A stretch of DNA of 64,000 nucleotides, from contig NZ_CP115301.1 of assembly GCF_027625935.1 (NCBI RefSeq), forward strand, positions 209,285 through 273,284. The letters run 5' to 3'. The stretch is from Streptomyces camelliae (lineage in GTDB: Bacteria > Actinomycetota > Actinomycetes > Streptomycetales > Streptomycetaceae). Position numbers and translations under genes: made by a program. The notes beneath the pieces are model-generated. The model did not search any database, was not told the origin of the DNA, and worked only from the letters and a program-made list of their open reading frames with translations. This document shows positions 23,903 through 34,749 of the stretch, one piece after another (the first letter of the stretch is position 1; each line of letters starts with the position of its first letter).

Positions 23903-25012
23903 TCACACGTAGCCAGGGAAAGGCTGGACGCCCATCAGGACCGCGCCGGCGCCGTCGTACATGCCCTCCTGGAGGAAGGCATGCTGCGGAACGACCGATG
24001 CGTCGCGCAGGTAGCGCTCCAGGAGGCTGCCGGTGGCGATGGCCGTGGTGCCGCCGAGCCGGTAGGCGATCTGCACGACCTCGAAGGAGGTCTTGGCGAG
24101 GTGCGCGGAGGCCAGCCGCAACAGGCTGGCCTGCTCGGCAGTCGCATGGTCTCCCGCCTCGACGGTCGCCCAGACCTCCTCGGTGATCTCGTAGAAGAAG
24201 GCGCGCGCAGACCGGAGTTGGGCCTCACCCTGCCCGACCGCGATGCGGTAGGTGGCGCGTTCGGCCGGCTTCGGTGCACCGGTGTAGCCGGAGCGGCCGC
24301 CTTCGGCGATGACATGGTCGAGTGCGGCGCGGGCCACTCCCAGGCCCACGACGGCCAGGACCTGGGCGGCGTAGGGGACGGTCGGATAGCGATAGAGCGG
24401 TTCGTCCACGGTGGGCGCGCCACCGCGGACGAACGTCCACTCCCGGGGCACCACGGCCCCGTCGACCACCAGGTCGTGGCTGCCGGTTCCGCGCAACCCG
24501 ATGACGTCCCAGTTGTCGGCGATCTGCACCTGCTCGGGCCGCAGTACGGCGGTCAGGGGGCGGCCGGCCCGGTCGTCGCCGACCTTGATGCCCACGCCGA
24601 GGACGTCCGCGCTCGTACAGCCGCTCGCGAACCTCCAGCGGCCCGACACCCGGTAGCCGCCCTCGACGCGCTGAGCGGGCTGTATCGGGAAAAGGCCGCC
24701 GGCGAAGACCACGTCAGGCCCCTCCCCGTACAGCACGGCCTGCGATTCCAGAGGAAGCCCGGCCAGGTAGACGGTGGACGAGCCAAAGCTCGCGACCCAT
24801 CCGGCCGAACCGTCGACCACCGATATCCGCTCGACGAGGCGCAGGAATTGGGCGGGCGGCAGGGCGTCTCCACCGAAACGCCGTGGAACACCTGCTCGGT
24901 AGATTCCCGCGCGCTTGAACTCGCCGATCACCTCCGGCGGGACATGCCGTTTCTCCTCGAATTCAGCTCGTCGTTCGGCCACCACTGCCAGCACTCGATC
25001 GAACTGCGTCAT
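23903..25012 (-). CDS. Flavin-dependent hydroxylase of acyl-CoA dehydrogenase fold (HsaA-like)
   Basis: 369 aa from ATG 25012 (MTQFDRVLAVVAERR) behind AAGGAGA. Segments are VPRRFGGDALPPAQFLRLVE, DGSAGWVASFGSS, YRVSGRWRFASGC and IGLRGTGSHDLVVDG, and a C-terminal four-helix domain with YRLGGTTAIATGSLLERYLRD. These are typical of two-component flavin monooxygenases such as HsaA and pigment-production hydroxylases rather than true acyl-CoA dehydrogenases. A flavin reductase partner is not adjacent. It is divergent from the carrier-protein operon. A link to that pathway is possible but unproven. Confidence 0.85.
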   Translation of the reverse strand: MTQFDRVLAVVAERRAEFEEKRHVPPEVIGEFKRAGIYRAGVPRRFGGDALPPAQFLRLVERISVVDGSAGWVASFGSSTVYLAGLPLESQAVLYGEGPDVVFAGGLFPIQPAQRVEGGYRVSGRWRFASGCTSADVLGVGIKVGDDRAGRPLTAVLRPEQVQIADNWDVIGLRGTGSHDLVVDGAVVPREWTFVRGGAPTVDEPLYRYPTVPYAAQVLAVVGLGVARAALDHVIAEGGRSGYTGAPKPAERATYRIAVGQGEAQLRSARAFFYEITEEVWATVEAGDHATAEQASLLRLASAHLAKTSFEVVQIAYRLGGTTAIATGSLLERYLRDASVVPQHAFLQEGMYDGAGAVLMGVQPFPGYV

Positions 25013-25432
25013 AAGGGAATCTCCTTGCACCGCCGGATCGGGAGTCGGCCGGAGGGGCCTCCCCTGACCGCACCGCACCATCACCACCCCACAGGACACC
25101 GTGAGTTGAAGTTCAGCAGACGCGGACTTATGCGTCGAGTGCACATCTTCGGCCGACATCGGCATCAAGACGTGCCCCCGAAAAAACTTTCCAACTTTTC
25201 GCCAGTTCGTCGAGGCCGGACCTGCGAAACAGGTCCGGCCTCGATCGGTGTGCGCCTCCTGGCCAACCGTGGACGAGCCGGCCCGACGGAGATCGAGTAC
25301 GTGATCCCGTAGTGCCCCCGCCGGCGGCCGACCGTAACTTCGTGTGTGCCGGAAGCGGCGGTCCGCCCCACGAGAAACGGGCCGCTCCCCCCGGTGCACC
25401 TCCCATCGGAGACCGGACGGAAGGGTAAATCC
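25013..25432. other. Divergent intergenic region upstream of the carrier-protein operon
   Basis: No gene is seen over 420 bp. It holds a strong hairpin (25211-25243) preceded by an A-rich stretch CCGAAAAAACTTTCC. The promoter of the lysW operon should lie between this hairpin and 25415; no clear consensus is visible. GGAAGGG at 25420 is the ribosome site of lysW. Confidence 0.5.
25211..25243. terminator. Hairpin shielding the lysW operon
   Basis: A perfect 14-bp stem (CGAGGCCGGACCTG and complement) with a CGAAA loop lies 190 bp before lysW. It could stop read-through from either side. Confidence 0.65.
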
Positions 25433-25624
25433 ATGTCGACCACCGTCGTGACGGGCGTGGCGTGCCTGGTGTGTGACAGCCCCCTGGACATCGAGAGCGG
25501 CTCGGAGAAGGGCGAGATCGTCGAGTGCGGCACGTGCGGCCAGGAGCATGAGCTGACCGACACTTCGGAGAACGGCTACGAGGTCTCGCTCGCTCCCGAG
25601 GTCGAGGAGGACTGGGGCGAATGA
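25433..25624 (+). CDS. lysW: LysW-type amino-group carrier protein (AmCP)
   Basis: 63 aa. It has two Cys pairs (Cys11/Cys14 and Cys32/Cys35) forming a zinc ribbon, a very acidic surface, and the signature C-terminus EVEEDWGE, whose last Glu63 would be the attachment point for the amino acid's alpha-amino group through an isopeptide bond. LysW carries alpha-aminoadipate or glutamate through lysine/arginine synthesis in Thermus and archaea. In Streptomyces such carriers serve secondary metabolism, as in vazabitide A. It starts at ATG behind GGAAGGG and overlaps lysX by 4 bp. It is the first gene of the operon. Confidence 0.95.
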   Translation: MSTTVVTGVACLVCDSPLDIESGSEKGEIVECGTCGQEHELTDTSENGYEVSLAPEVEEDWGE

Positions 25625-26505
25625 CCACCGCAGCCACCGATGTCCTGCTGTCGGTGACCGTGCTGCGCCCCGACGAGCGTCGGCTCCTGGACGCGCTGCG
25701 CTCCCAGGGGCTGACCGCCCGTCCGGTCCTTCAGCCGGACCTCGCGGAGGTGCTGGCGGCCGGGGGCGAGCGGCCGCGGCTGGCCGTCCTGCGGAACCTG
25801 TCGCACCGTGAGGCCATCGGCACCGCCCGTCGGCTGGAGCAGGCCGGGGTCGCCACGCTGAACAGTCCGTCCGCCGTCGAGGTCTGCAACGACAAGGGCC
25901 TTCAGGCACTTCTGTTCGCCCGGCTCGGCATCCTGCACCCGGCGACCCGGCACGCGTTCACCTACGAGCAAGTACACGACATCGCGACCGAGTTCGGCTG
26001 GCCCGTGGTGGTCAAGCCGGTGTCGGGTTCCTGGGGACGCGGCGTGACCCGCCTCTCCCACGAGGAGGAACTGGAGGCCTGGACCGGCGGACGGGAGTCC
26101 GTGGACGCGGCGGGGAAGCTCTTCCCCGTCCTGGTGCAGCAGTACGTGGAGAAGCCCGGCCACGACCTGCGGATCGTGGTCGTCGGGACGGAACCCGTCG
26201 TCGCGATCAGCCGGAACTCCGACAACTGGCGTACCAACACCCACCTCGGCGCGCAGGTCGAGCGCGTCGAGGTCAGTGACGACATGCGCCGGCTGTGCGC
26301 GCAGGCCGTCGCCGCGCTCGGCCCCGGCTTCTACGGCGTCGACATGATGCAGGACCGGCACACCGGCGAGATGACGGTCCTGGAGATCAACGCCAACCCC
26401 GAGTTCGCCCGTTCGTCGGAGACCCACGGCGTGGACGTGGCAGGCCTCTACGCACGCCACGTGGCCGGGTTGCTGGAATCGGAGCGCCCGGTACTCGCCG
26501 TCTGA
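25621..26505 (+). CDS. lysX: LysX-type ATP-grasp ligase loading the carrier protein
   Basis: 294 aa, RimK-like ATP-grasp. LNSPSAVEVCNDKGLQALLF begins the ATP-grasp domain, WPVVVKPVSGSWGRGVTRL is the ATP-binding lysine strand and glycine loop, DLRIVVVG and VLEINANPEFARSS carry the metal ligands. LysX/ArgX enzymes join the amino group of glutamate or aminoadipate to the C-terminal Glu of LysW with ATP. The residues deciding glutamate versus aminoadipate cannot be read with certainty; the pathway context favours glutamate. It is coupled to lysW by ATGA. Confidence 0.93.
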   Translation: MTTAATDVLLSVTVLRPDERRLLDALRSQGLTARPVLQPDLAEVLAAGGERPRLAVLRNLSHREAIGTARRLEQAGVATLNSPSAVEVCNDKGLQALLFARLGILHPATRHAFTYEQVHDIATEFGWPVVVKPVSGSWGRGVTRLSHEEELEAWTGGRESVDAAGKLFPVLVQQYVEKPGHDLRIVVVGTEPVVAISRNSDNWRTNTHLGAQVERVEVSDDMRRLCAQAVAALGPGFYGVDMMQDRHTGEMTVLEINANPEFARSSETHGVDVAGLYARHVAGLLESERPVLAV

Positions 26506-26618
26506 CCGGCACCTGCCGCACCCGGGCCGTGCCCCGGCATCCCCTGTGGACCGCCCTGCGCCGCAAGGTGTCCGAGGGCTGCCCGGACGGGCCGGCCCGC
26601 AGAACAAGGAGACCGCTC

Positions 26619-27287
26619 ATGGAACAGTACGACACCGCGCTCGTCCTCTCCCGGGTACTGACCTCCGGCATCGTGATGAGCATCGAGAAGAACGACAAGG
26701 AACTGCCCGCGCTGGAACGGCTCCTGACGAAACGCAGCGGCCGTCTCCGAGCGGTCCTGGTCAACAGCAGGAGTGCCGCCGTGCACGCCGCCCTGGTCGG
26801 CCAGGGCATAGGCCACGGCGACCGGGCCGTGCTGCCCGTAGGCCTCGACGACCGGACCCGGGCGTTCGTCGACTGGCTCGGTGTGGAAGAAGCCCAGGGC
26901 ACCGACGACGCGGCCCCGCCCGCCTTCGACCTGCTGACGCTCACCCCGGACAACGCCGACACCTTCGCCCAGCAGGCCGCCGGCTCCACCGCGCCCGCCC
27001 TGGCCGTGGACCTCACCGGCCTCGGCTTCGGGCCCGCCGGAGCGGTGCTCACCGACGACGAGCGGATCTGGACGCGTGCCGAGCGTCTGAAGATCTTCGG
27101 CGCCTTCGACCTGCGGACCATGTGGACGCAGCAGGAGGCGGAGCCCGGGACGGCACCGGGCGTGCAGTTCAACTACCGGCTCAGCCCCCTGGTCGCCGCC
27201 TGTGCCCGGATGGCACTCGCGCAGGCCGGCTCCTCCCGTACCCCCGTGACGACCACCCCCGTGACGACCGGAGGCACCTCCCGATGA
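26619..27287 (+). CDS. Small aminotransferase-like protein lacking the PLP lysine
   Basis: 222 aa from ATG 26619 behind AAGGAGA. It looks like a shortened DegT/DnrJ aminotransferase. VLVNSRSAAVHAALVGQGIG and HGDRAVLP match the PTASGTSSLHLALIGAGVRP and GDEVIVP blocks of its neighbour. PAGAVLTDDERIWTRAERLK matches the GEGGxVxTDDxxLxxRxRxL block, and QFNYRLSPLVAACARMALAQ the tail of the fold. The segment between is short and the active-site TKN/DKN lysine is replaced (AVDLTGLGFGP). It cannot bind PLP as a Schiff base and probably partners the DegT enzyme encoded next, overlapping by 4 bp. Confidence 0.7.
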   Translation: MEQYDTALVLSRVLTSGIVMSIEKNDKELPALERLLTKRSGRLRAVLVNSRSAAVHAALVGQGIGHGDRAVLPVGLDDRTRAFVDWLGVEEAQGTDDAAPPAFDLLTLTPDNADTFAQQAAGSTAPALAVDLTGLGFGPAGAVLTDDERIWTRAERLKIFGAFDLRTMWTQQEAEPGTAPGVQFNYRLSPLVAACARMALAQAGSSRTPVTTTPVTTGGTSR

Positions 27288-28603
27288 TCACCGACTTTCC
27301 CAGCGCACCACTGGCCCTGCCCGATCCGGCCGAGGTCACGGCCGAACTGGCCGGGTTCGGCGGCGCGGCGATGATCCCCAAAGAGGCGCGGCGCACCATC
27401 TTCCCGGTGATCACCAAGGAGGATGTCTTCACCATGCTGCTGGCGCAGCGGTCCGACCCGGACAAGGTCGTGGCCGACTTCGCCGAGGAGTACCGGTCCT
27501 ACGTCGGCGCGCACAGTGCCCTGCCGACCGCCAGCGGCACATCGAGTCTCCACCTGGCGCTGATCGGCGCCGGTGTGCGGCCCGGTGACGAGGTCATCGT
27601 CCCTGCGTTCACCTTCATCGCCACCGCGCAGGCCGTGGTCGCCGCCAAGGCGGTGCCGGTCTTCGTGGACGTCGACCCGCTGACGTACTGCATGTCGGCC
27701 GAGGCGGCCGAGGCCGCCGTCACCGAGCGGACCCGGGTGCTCATGCCGGTGCATGTGCACGGGCTGCCGGCCGATGTCACCGCGCTGCGCGGGGTCTGCG
27801 ACCGGCACGGGCTGGCGCTGGTGGAGGACGCGTCGCACGCACACTCCGCGAAGATCGGCGACCAGGTGGCCGGCTCCTTCGGGGACGCGGCCGGGCAGAG
27901 CCTGATGGCGGACAAGAACTTCCCGCTCGGCGGCGAGGGCGGCATCGCCTTCTTCGGGAGCGGCGAGGCGTACCAGCGGGCCGTGGACTTCCTGGACCGC
28001 AACGGCATCGACTACGGGATGTCCTGGGTGGCCGCCGCGTTCGGGGCCGCGCAGCTCAAGCGGCTGCCGTACTACGACGCGATCCGGGCCAGGAACGCCA
28101 CGCTGCTGGCCGACGCGCTGCGGGAGACCGGTCTGTTCACCCCGCCGCACGTCCCCGAGGGCCACACCCACGCGTACAACATGTACCGGATCGGCCTGGT
28201 GCCGGAGGCCGTCGGCCTCGCAGACCTGCCTGTCTGGGCGGTCAAGGAGGCGGTGCACGAGCTGCTCACCGCCGAGGGTGTGCCGGCCCGCGAGTGGCAG
28301 AACACCCCGATCCCCTGCCATCTGCCGTTCCAGCAGCGGACCGGCTTCGGCAACGGCTACCCCTTCACCCTCAACCCGGGGGCGGTCCGGGACCACCGGC
28401 CCACCGACTTCCCGAACGTCGTCGCCATGCTGGAGAGCACCGTCGTGCTCTGCCGCGAACTGCGCTCCCCCGTGGAGTACGAGCGGGCCACCCGCTACGC
28501 GGACGCCTTCCGCAAGGTCGCCGCCCGCCCCGACGCCATCCGCAAGCTGGTCGCCGAACGCGAGTACGTGCGGCCCTACGAGAAGGCGGCACGCCTTGGC
28601 TGA
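27284..28603 (+). CDS. DegT/DnrJ/EryC1-type PLP aminotransferase
   Basis: 439 aa. It contains PTASGTSSLHLALIGAGVRP (phosphate-binding region), DEVIVPAFTFIATAQAVVAA, VEDASHAHSAKIGD and the lysine that forms the internal aldimine, Lys211 in MADKNFPLGGEGG. It is somewhat longer than sugar aminotransferases because of N- and C-terminal extensions. In the carrier-protein pathway it would aminate the ketone made by the transketolase on the carrier-bound chain. The 4-bp overlaps with both the small paralogue and lysY suggest stoichiometric synthesis. Amino donor unknown. Confidence 0.9.
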   Translation: MITDFPSAPLALPDPAEVTAELAGFGGAAMIPKEARRTIFPVITKEDVFTMLLAQRSDPDKVVADFAEEYRSYVGAHSALPTASGTSSLHLALIGAGVRPGDEVIVPAFTFIATAQAVVAAKAVPVFVDVDPLTYCMSAEAAEAAVTERTRVLMPVHVHGLPADVTALRGVCDRHGLALVEDASHAHSAKIGDQVAGSFGDAAGQSLMADKNFPLGGEGGIAFFGSGEAYQRAVDFLDRNGIDYGMSWVAAAFGAAQLKRLPYYDAIRARNATLLADALRETGLFTPPHVPEGHTHAYNMYRIGLVPEAVGLADLPVWAVKEAVHELLTAEGVPAREWQNTPIPCHLPFQQRTGFGNGYPFTLNPGAVRDHRPTDFPNVVAMLESTVVLCRELRSPVEYERATRYADAFRKVAARPDAIRKLVAEREYVRPYEKAARLG

Positions 28604-29632
28604 CAACGGCCGCTTACGCGTGGCGGTGCTCGGTGCCAGCGGTTACACCGGCGCCGAACTGATCCGGCTGCTGCTGGGGCACCCGCACGCCGAACTCGTC
28701 CATCTCTCGTCCGAGCGGCACAGCGGGCAGCCGATCACCTCGGTGCTGCCCGGCATCCGCAACCACCCCGGCGCGGCGGGGCTGCGGTTCGCCCCGCTGG
28801 AGGCCTGCGAAGAAGTCGACGTGGCCTTCGGGTGCCTGCCCACCGGCGCGCTGCCCCCGCAGATGCCCAAGCTCTCCGAGCGGGCGGGCCGGGTGATCAA
28901 CCTCGCCGGGGACTTCCGGCTCACCGACCCCGGCCAGGCCGCCCTGCACTACCCGCAGTCCGCCGAGTGGACCGAGGCCTTCGAGTACTTCGTACCCGAG
29001 TTCTCGCCGCCGCCCGGTGACGCCCGGTTCCTCAACCTGCCCGGCTGCATGGCCGTGGCCACGCTCTACGCGCTGCAGCCCCTGTTCGCCGCCGACCTCG
29101 CGGCCGGGGACGTGGTCGTGGAGGCCAAGACCGGCGCCAGCGGCAGCGGCAACAAGTCGACCGAGCACCCCGCCGAGCGGTTCGGCAACTTCCGGGTGCA
29201 CAAGCCGTACGGCCACCGGCACGCCCCGGAGATCTCACAGGCGTTGCAGACCTTCTCCGGCCGCACGCCCCGGCTGCGGTTCTCCACCTTCAGCCTGGAC
29301 GTGTCGCGCGGCATCCTGGTCTCGGCGTACGGCCTGCTGCGCCCGGACGCCACCCGGCTGGACATCAAACGCGCGTACGGCACCGCCTACGCCCACGCCC
29401 CCTTCGTCACGGCGCGCTCCCAGCTGAAGACGCCGACGGACTTCCCGATGCTCAAGAGCGTCATCGGTTCCAACATGGCGGAGGTCGCGGTGGCGGTGCG
29501 CGGCGACCAGTACGTGGCGGTCACCGCGATCGACAACCTGATCAAGGGGGCGGCCGGCCAGGCGGTGCAGGCCTTCAACCTCGTCCACGGATTCGAGCAG
29601 TCCACGGCCCTTCCCTTCACGGCGGTGACCCC

Positions 29633-29636
<4 letters not shown>
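28596..29636 (+). CDS. lysY: LysY/ArgC-type carrier-bound acyl-phosphate reductase
   Basis: 346 aa from TTG 28596, or 338 aa from GTG 28620. The NADPH site is VAVLGASGYTGAELIRLLL; the active-site cysteine lies in LNLPGCMAVATLYAL; KTGASGSGNKSTEH and the HRHAPEIxQ-type HGHRHAPEISQALQ segment (seen as YGHRHAPEISQ) follow. The family reduces carrier-bound gamma-glutamyl (or aminoadipyl) phosphate to the semialdehyde. The TTG start is supported by GAGAAGG 9 nt upstream and adds a TTA codon (28614-28616) as codon 7, which would make translation bldA-dependent; the GTG start avoids it. Confidence 0.92.
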
Positions 29637-31584
<1,948 letters not shown>

Positions 31585-31588
<4 letters not shown>

Positions 31589-32442
31589 CCACCAGCACGC
31601 AGGCCGGCCGGCCCGGCCTCGTCCTGGCCCCCTTCCCCGCCACCACCCCTCCCGCCATCGCCGCCTTCTCCCCGCTGCGCGAACGTGCCCTCGCCGCACG
31701 CCGCATGGTGATCGACATGGCGGCCACCCCGACAGGCTGCCACCTCGGCGGCAGCCTGTCGGCGATGGACATCCTGATCGCCGCGCTGGACCGGACCGCC
31801 ACCGACGCCGACAGCGAGGTCGTCCTCAGCAAGGGCCACGCCGCGGCCGGCCTGTACGCGGCGATGTACGTCACCGGCATCCTCGGCGAGCACCCGGTGC
31901 CGCACTACGGCGCCCCGACCCACCACTTCACCGGCCATCCGGGACCGTCCGTGGAGGGGGTCCGCTTCCCGACCGGGAGCCTGGGCCACGGCGCTCCGTA
32001 CGCGCTCGGCTGGGCGCTGAGCCGCCGGCTGGCCGGCACCCCCGGGCTCGGCATCGCGGTCCTCGGCGACGGCGAACTCCAGGAAGGGCTGGTCTGGGAG
32101 ACCTGCCAGGTCGCGGCGGCCCAGCGGGTCGGCAACCTGATCGTCGTGGTGGACCGCAACGGCGGCCAGAACGACGGCCTCGTCGCGGACATCTCCCCCG
32201 AACCGCGACTGGCCGAGCGATTCGACGCGTTCGGCTTCGAGGTCCGCCAGGTGGACGGCCACGACGTGGACGCGCTGCGGGACCTCTTCGAGCCGGACCG
32301 GTCGGACCGCGACCGGCCCCTCGCGATCATCGCCGACACCGTCAAGGGCAAGGGACTGCGCCCGGTGGAGGGCAAAGCCGCCTCCCACTACGTGAGCATC
32401 GACGCCCGCCGGGCCGCCGCCTGGAAGGAGATCGTGCGATGA
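31585..32442 (+). CDS. Transketolase, N-terminal (TPP-binding) subunit
   Basis: 285 aa. The thiamine-diphosphate motif begins at VLGDGELQEGLVWETCQVAA and continues to DRNGGQNDG. HLGGSLSAMDILIAAL, SKGHAAAGLYAAMYVTG and TGSLGHGAPYALGWAL are typical of split transketolases. With the next gene it forms a complete enzyme that transfers a two-carbon ketol unit. In vazabitide-type pathways the acceptor is the carrier-bound semialdehyde, giving a C7 alpha-hydroxyketone. The gene overlaps both neighbours by 4 bp. Confidence 0.93.
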
Positions 32443-33392
32443 CCCTGCCCGGACGTACCGCCTACCGCGACGAACTGACCCGCATCGCCGCCGACAACCC
32501 CCGGATCCTGTGCCTGGAGGCGGACCTCGGCGGACGCGGCCACCCCTTCGCCACGGCGTACCCCGACCGCTTCTTCAACGTCGGCATCGCCGAGGGCACG
32601 ATGATCGACATGGCCGCCGGCCTGGCCGAGGGCGGCTACCAGCCCTTCGTCTCGACCTTCGCGCCGTTCGCCGCGCTGCGCGCCGCCGAGAGCCTCAAGC
32701 TCGCCCTGGGCTACCTGGGTGCGGGGGTCACGGTGGTCGCCCCGTACGCGGGAGTGTCCGGCGGCTGGTTCGGCACCACGCACCACTGCCTGGAGGACTT
32801 CGCCGTACTGCGCGCGATCCCCGGCGTCACGGTGGCCGCGCCCTACGGGGAGGAGGAGATGCGGGCCGTCATCCGGCGGGCCGCGCGCACCGGGGAGCCG
32901 CACTACATCCGCACCGGCCGCAACGCCGCCCCGGTGAGCCTGCCCTGGGAGGGCACCGACCCGCCCGTCGTCAACTGGGACGACGCGGGTGCCGAGGCCG
33001 GCCGTACCTGCCTGGTCTCCGTCGGCGAGGTCGGCACCGACCTGTGCCTGGCCGTACGCCGGGCCCGGCCCGCCCTGCCGCACGCCCACCTGTGCTTCGT
33101 CGACCAGCCGCACCTGGAGCGGGCCGCCGCCGAACTGGCCGAGCGCTTCGACCGGTTCGTCGTCGTCGAGGAGCACCGGCCGGCCGGCGGCGTCGGCTCC
33201 GCGCTGGCCCTGCTGCTGCCCGGCCGCGAGGTGCGGTCGGTCGATGCGGGCGACCGGTGGCCGGTGCACGGCGGCAGCCACGAACAGGTACTGGACGAAC
33301 TAGGCTTGAACGAGGCCGCGTTGTGGAAGGCTCTCGCTCCGTACGAAGCCCCGCCGGGGACCCCCCCGGCAGCTGAGGGGGGAAAGGCATGA
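32439..33392 (+). CDS. Transketolase, C-terminal subunit
   Basis: 317 aa. It has the pyrimidine-binding and C-terminal domains: FFNVGIAEGTMIDMAAGLAE with the catalytic Glu, QPFVSTFAPFAALRAAESLK, GGWFGTTHHCLEDFAVLRAI, and VVVEEHRPAGGVGSALALLL in the C-terminal domain. The split form is common in actinobacterial secondary metabolism and is not the housekeeping transketolase (about 700 aa). It completes the two-carbon extension enzyme with the preceding gene. Confidence 0.92.
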   Translation: MTLPGRTAYRDELTRIAADNPRILCLEADLGGRGHPFATAYPDRFFNVGIAEGTMIDMAAGLAEGGYQPFVSTFAPFAALRAAESLKLALGYLGAGVTVVAPYAGVSGGWFGTTHHCLEDFAVLRAIPGVTVAAPYGEEEMRAVIRRAARTGEPHYIRTGRNAAPVSLPWEGTDPPVVNWDDAGAEAGRTCLVSVGEVGTDLCLAVRRARPALPHAHLCFVDQPHLERAAAELAERFDRFVVVEEHRPAGGVGSALALLLPGREVRSVDAGDRWPVHGGSHEQVLDELGLNEAALWKALAPYEAPPGTPPAAEGGKA

Positions 33393-34693
33393 GCACCCAC
33401 CGGATCGGGCTGGGGCAGGGCACCGCGATCTATGTAGGGGCCATCCTGGGCGCCGGCATCCTCGCGCTGCCCGCCCTGGCCGCCCAGGTGGCCGGTCCCG
33501 CCTCACTGCTGGCCTGGCTGGCCCTGCTGCTGTTCTGCGTACCGGTCGCCACCAGCTTCGCCGCACTCGGCGCGCGCTATCCGGACAGCGGTGGCGTGGC
33601 CACCTTCGTCGCCAAGGCCTTCGGACCGCGCGCCTCCGGAGCGGTCGGCTACTGGTTCTACTTCGCGCTGCCCGCCGGCGCGCCGGCCACCGCCTACGTC
33701 GGCGGCCAGTACGTGGCACACACCCTGGGCGGCGGGGAGAGCATGGCCCTGTCCGTGGCTGCGGTGCTGCTGCTGGCCGCGTTCATCAGCAACACGTTCG
33801 GACTGCGGATCTCCGGCCGCCTCCAGCTCATCCTGGTCGGGGTGCTGGCGGTGCTGCTGCTGATCGCGGTGCTCACCGCCCTGCCGCACTCCGACACCGC
33901 CAACCTGACCCCGTTCGCACCGCACGGCTGGGGGGCCGTCGGACAGGCCGCCAGCCTGCTGTTCTTCACCTTCGCGGGCTGGGAGGCGGTCACCCACCTG
34001 TCCGGCGAGTTCCGTGACCCCGCCCGGGACCTGCGTCGGGTGACCATGACGACCCTCGCGGTGATCGCCGTGCTGTACCTGGGCCTCGCGATGACCTGCG
34101 TCCTGGTGCTCGGCCCCGATCTCGCCCGCACCGACGCGCCGTTGACGCTGCTGCTCCAGCGCGGCACCGGCCCGGCCGCCTCCGGGGTCACCGCCGTCAT
34201 GGCCATGTTGCTCACCTTCGGCACCATGAACTCCTACCTGGCCGGGGCCTCCCGGCTGGGCGCGGCCCTGGCACGGGACGGTGTACTGCCCGCACCGCTG
34301 TCCAAGGGCCACCTTCCGGGCGAGGTGCCCCGGCGCAGCCTGGCGCTGCTGTTCGTGCTCAGCGCCCTGGTGTGCGTCTTCGCGCTGGCCACCGGAACCC
34401 AGCTCGGCGATGTGATGCTGGCGGCCTCGGCCTGCTTCATCGCGGTCACCGTGGCCGGGCTGGTGGCGGGTGTACGGCTGCTGCCCCGGGGCAGCGCGGT
34501 GTGGTGGGGCGCGGTGCTGGCCGCCGTGGTGATGACCGTCGTCCTGGCGTTCTCCGGCTGGTTCCTGCTGCTTCCGCTGGTGCTGGGCGGGGTGGCGATC
34601 GGCTGGTCCACGTGGACGGCGCCGCGTCGCCGGACGGCAGCGCCTCCGGTGGAACCGGCCCTGGTGGCCCAGGAGGCCGAGGCGGCGGAGTAG
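33389..34693 (+). CDS. APC-family amino acid permease
   Basis: 434 aa with about twelve hydrophobic helices; it begins MSTHRIGLGQGTAIYVGAILGAG with the helix-1 GxGI-type unwound segment typical of the APC superfamily. FTFAGWEAVTHLSGEFRDPA is the conserved helix 6/loop region (YjeH/YfnA-like). It sits inside the translationally coupled operon, so it most likely exports the finished amino acid or imports a precursor. It ends with an Ala/Glu-rich tail. Confidence 0.9.
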   Translation: MSTHRIGLGQGTAIYVGAILGAGILALPALAAQVAGPASLLAWLALLLFCVPVATSFAALGARYPDSGGVATFVAKAFGPRASGAVGYWFYFALPAGAPATAYVGGQYVAHTLGGGESMALSVAAVLLLAAFISNTFGLRISGRLQLILVGVLAVLLLIAVLTALPHSDTANLTPFAPHGWGAVGQAASLLFFTFAGWEAVTHLSGEFRDPARDLRRVTMTTLAVIAVLYLGLAMTCVLVLGPDLARTDAPLTLLLQRGTGPAASGVTAVMAMLLTFGTMNSYLAGASRLGAALARDGVLPAPLSKGHLPGEVPRRSLALLFVLSALVCVFALATGTQLGDVMLAASACFIAVTVAGLVAGVRLLPRGSAVWWGAVLAAVVMTVVLAFSGWFLLLPLVLGGVAIGWSTWTAPRRRTAAPPVEPALVAQEAEAAE

Positions 34694-34749
34694 CGGACGG
34701 CGCGCAGGAAGAGCACGGCAGTGGACGGAACGGCAGGGAGGAAGCCCCG

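Noticed and set aside
16322..25175. 15-base identity GGCATCAAGACGTGC at 16322 and 25161
   Set aside because: The flanks do not match and both sites are unrelated; chance is likely.
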